NCBI GenBank assembly: GCA_965220895.1 | Contig: OZ244850.1 | Span: 992,001-1,056,000 of the forward strand | DNA length: 64,000 nucleotides | Origin: WTFY01 sp965220895 | GTDB taxonomy: Bacteria; Pseudomonadota; Gammaproteobacteria; UBA4575 | Direction: 5' to 3' | In this document: piece after piece, positions 61,751-64,000 of the stretch | Layout of the letters: the number at the start of each line of letters is the position of its first letter | Position numbering within the stretch: position 1 is the first letter of the stretch | The notes under the pieces: model-generated | What the model was told of the DNA's origin: nothing | The model's database searches: none | Seen by the model: the letters and a program-made list of their open reading frames with translations, nothing else | Translations under genes and position numbers: made by a program

Positions 61751-62789
61751 TTATATGGTGGTTCGTACCTACCCATCTCCATAGAGTTAAGTTTCCAGTA
61801 GTTGCCTCACCCGTAGCACATTCCTTTATACGCTCATCCCCTTTGGAATAGCCCTCCCCCATATAATGCCTTGAATTCATAATTTCTCGACAAATTTCCT
61901 GGTATTGTCCAAAGCCGTTTTTTCTAACATTAGTTCCTTTATGTATACGCCAAGCATCATCGATCGTATACCTTAAGCTTGCAGATGGCGTAATGGCCCT
62001 CATGTCTAGCTGTAGCAATTTTGGATGAGCAATTGCGTAGTCTCCAAAATTTGGCTTAATTTCATTCTTTCCCATTTGAGAACGATACTCTAAGTAGAAT
62101 AGCCACTCTGTTCTTTTCCTTATATTGACTCCTTGATTCAATTTGCCCATTGAGTCTGGGAAGTTAGTAGAAGCTATAGTCAGAGAGCGCATCTTATCAA
62201 TCTCTGGTACATTTCTGATCGCCTTGCGGGAAACGCTAACGAACTGCCGTAATGGGTTATAACTGGGCGCCTCTAAATCTAAAACGATATCTACATCATC
62301 AACGCCAACATTAAAATAATTTAGCATTGACTCAACACTAATCCCCATATTGGCTTTTACGATATCTTTGGATTTAAGCCGTATACAAACCCCATTATTA
62401 CTGGCTTGAACTACTTGTTTTACTGCTTTCTGGTACAACTTATTCCTGTCCAAGCCTGTCACTGGAATGACATTTTCATTTTTCGTGCTGACATTATCAA
62501 AAATATAAGTTACCGGATGAGATCCGTCACTCATGGAAATATTTGGATCTATATAATTTAGGTCTAAGTAGGCGTTTCGGCTGGCCCATTTCTTGTCCAG
62601 CCTATTAGAAAACGGTTCCAGATGTTCATCTATTGATTTCGCTTTTTTATTCTTTTCAAAATCCCACTCGATTGGTGGTATTTCAATCAGAGGGAACACT
62701 TTTTCCTTAATCTGACTAGCAAGACGTTCTAAAGCCAGGTATTCACCCTGTCGCCACTTTAGAATTGGGACGTAGCATAAGTCATTCAT
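61716..62789 (-). CDS. Beta-family (sce7725/T4 beta-like) protein
   Basis: 357 residues from ATG 62789. MNDLCYVPILKWRQGEYLAL, FPLIEIPPIEWDFEKN, VVQASNNGVCIRLKSKDI and VDDVDIVLDLEAPSYNPLRQ are the pattern of the beta family (barrel-like). Function unknown; family members are encoded near phage and defence genes. It overlaps the XRE-ImmA gene by 8 bp, so the two form a coupled operon. Confidence 0.75.
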   Translation of the reverse strand: MNDLCYVPILKWRQGEYLALERLASQIKEKVFPLIEIPPIEWDFEKNKKAKSIDEHLEPFSNRLDKKWASRNAYLDLNYIDPNISMSDGSHPVTYIFDNVSTKNENVIPVTGLDRNKLYQKAVKQVVQASNNGVCIRLKSKDIVKANMGISVESMLNYFNVGVDDVDIVLDLEAPSYNPLRQFVSVSRKAIRNVPEIDKMRSLTIASTNFPDSMGKLNQGVNIRKRTEWLFYLEYRSQMGKNEIKPNFGDYAIAHPKLLQLDMRAITPSASLRYTIDDAWRIHKGTNVRKNGFGQYQEICREIMNSRHYMGEGYSKGDERIKECATGEATTGNLTLWRWVGTNHHITKIVRDCANFP

Positions 62790-64000
62790 CAATCTGAAAT
62801 ATTTTAGATACTTCGGTATGGCCTATCGCATCATTCAATATGGTGTAATTTTTTTGCTCATATCGAATGCGTCCAGCAACAATTGCAGGGTGTATATGGA
62901 GTTGTTGGGCTTCTTCTCTGACAGTATCAACATCCAAGCTAAATCTAGACAGACAATTTTCCCAAGAGTCCTCAGGAAGTAATGTATTCAATGCAAACTC
63001 GTCTGCTTCAGCTTCAATGTCATTTGAATCAATATCAAAATCATCAAAAAAATCTGTATCCGCTTCATTGTCAAAATGGAGATGAATATGTGCTAACTCA
63101 TGAAAGAGAACAAACCAAAAATTATCAAGCCGATCATATCTAACAGTTAAAGCCACAATGGGCGAACCATCAGGATGCCTTATAGCTGCACCATCTAAAT
63201 AGGTCTTTGCAAGGTGTCGTTCAATAACAAAGTATATTCCGCTACTTAGTAATTTTTCCCGAGCTAGTGCAGGCCCATTATCATACTGGCTCAACATTGC
63301 TAGCTCCCTAAACCATTCTGGCGTAAACATACTTTGATCGAATCCTGTTGATAACGTCTGATGCTTAGTTAGTGCAGTAATACGTGCCTGCCAAGCCACA
63401 AGTGAATTTTGGTTTATATTCCCACTAAGTCGCGTTTGTTTTTTATGTTGGACAAGCTGATCGGGCATATAACCAGATTGAATAAAAAAATTTTCTATCA
63501 AAGCATGTGACTTTTTTTTTGCTTGATACACAGTGCCAGAAAAATCCTCAAACCATCCACGCTTATACATCTCGCTAACTGGGAAATCTTCTGTCTCATC
63601 AGGTTTTACAGACAGGATGATCGTTTTTGTTAAATCTAACTCCAAAGCATCAGCTACACGAAGGAGAGTTGTTAAATTTGCTGCTCTGTAGTCATCAGCC
63701 TCATAGCGTTGAATTTGTTGTGCTCTAAGGTTCATCAATTTTGCAAGATCTTCTTGCGTCCAGCCGTGGGCGATACGTGCTTTTATCAACGCATATGGCA
63801 GTTCTTGTAATGAGGTTACAACGATGTCTGTTTCAGCCCCAGATGAAAGTTTTTCATACTCATCAATTTGTTCACTTAGGACTTCGTACTCACTTTTCAA
63901 CTGATTTAACTTTGCTTGAGCAAGACTTAAGTCAGCACCGGATTCAATTTCAGCATCCAAGTCAAAAGCATCGATAGCTGATTTGAACTTATCTCTGTGC
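62782..64000 (-). CDS. XRE regulator fused to an ImmA/IrrE metallopeptidase, 5' end outside the window
   Basis: The frame stays open to the window edge, so the N-terminus is missing; a TTG at 63960 is only the first alternative start inside. An N-terminal coiled coil (AQAKLNQLKSEYEVLSEQID) leads to an XRE helix-turn-helix (HGWTQEDLAKLMNLRAQQIQ) and then an ImmA/IrrE peptidase with FHELAHIHLHFD (HExxH) and EAEADEFALNTLLPED. Known family logic: the peptidase cleaves a repressor or antitoxin after a stress signal. First visible gene of the operon with the beta protein. Confidence 0.88.
   Translation of the reverse strand, partial: HRDKFKSAIDAFDLDAEIESGADLSLAQAKLNQLKSEYEVLSEQIDEYEKLSSGAETDIVVTSLQELPYALIKARIAHGWTQEDLAKLMNLRAQQIQRYEADDYRAANLTTLLRVADALELDLTKTIILSVKPDETEDFPVSEMYKRGWFEDFSGTVYQAKKKSHALIENFFIQSGYMPDQLVQHKKQTRLSGNINQNSLVAWQARITALTKHQTLSTGFDQSMFTPEWFRELAMLSQYDNGPALAREKLLSSGIYFVIERHLAKTYLDGAAIRHPDGSPIVALTVRYDRLDNFWFVLFHELAHIHLHFDNEADTDFFDDFDIDSNDIEAEADEFALNTLLPEDSWENCLSRFSLDVDTVREEAQQLHIHPAIVAGRIRYEQKNYTILNDAIGHTEVSKIFQIDE

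Overview
The window looks like the chromosome of a gammaproteobacterium. The gene orders pip-dtd-hisB-hisH-hisA-hisF-hisE-tatABC, def-fmt-trkA-trkH and topA-tsaC-hemF are typical of that class. A multiheme cytochrome cluster, autotransporters and a Slam secretion pair suggest a Chromatiales/Ectothiorhodospira-like relative; this placement is an inference from gene order and protein style. Core genes are GC-rich. Several inserted blocks (about 14.3-20.9, 26.9-28.2, 29.5-31.0, 33.1-35.4 and 61.1-64.0 kb) are visibly richer in A+T.

Layout. 1-7.8 kb: the end of a large autotransporter, a heme-binding DUF3365-like protein, a decayed AbrB/PIN toxin-antitoxin pair, an 11-heme cytochrome c with a GPP34/cytochrome-b-like membrane partner, and a decayed BrnT/BrnA pair. 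7.9-26.7 kb: an ancestral minus-strand block (pip, dtd, hisB, hisH, hisA, hisF, hisE, tatA, tatB, tatC) split at three junctions by toxin-antitoxin genes, IS relics and a defence-like island. That island (14.5-20.6 kb) holds a Dcm-type methyltransferase, a Vsr endonuclease and a tightly overlapping operon of a double-GHKL histidine kinase, a response regulator and a HAD phosphatase; it is the best candidate for an undescribed system. hisI is not present between hisF and hisE.

26.7-35.8 kb: a split serine-dehydrogenase-type proteinase module between two IS5 ends, a TbpB-like surface lipoprotein with its Slam transporter, a group II intron fragment just after an intrinsic terminator, and a three-gene cassette of unknown function. 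35.8-46.6 kb: a methyltransferase, trkH, trkA, fmt and def, with a HigBA pair where rsmB is usually found, followed by a Fic protein with a repeat-rich operator region, an AbrB-Doc pair and two tandem outer-membrane barrels, one frameshifted by a 13-bp duplication.

46.9-61.0 kb is mostly housekeeping: topA, tsaC-like, hemF, a PLP decarboxylase, a Cache-domain autotransporter, pyrF, an OsmC protein, hemB, a gamma-glutamylcyclotransferase-like gene, an AAA ATPase and a MetX-like hydrolase. The right edge (61.2-64.0 kb) carries a second defence-like module: an sce7726-type putative nuclease, a beta/sce7725-type protein and an XRE-ImmA/IrrE protein cut by the window end. No rRNA, tRNA or CRISPR array was recognised.
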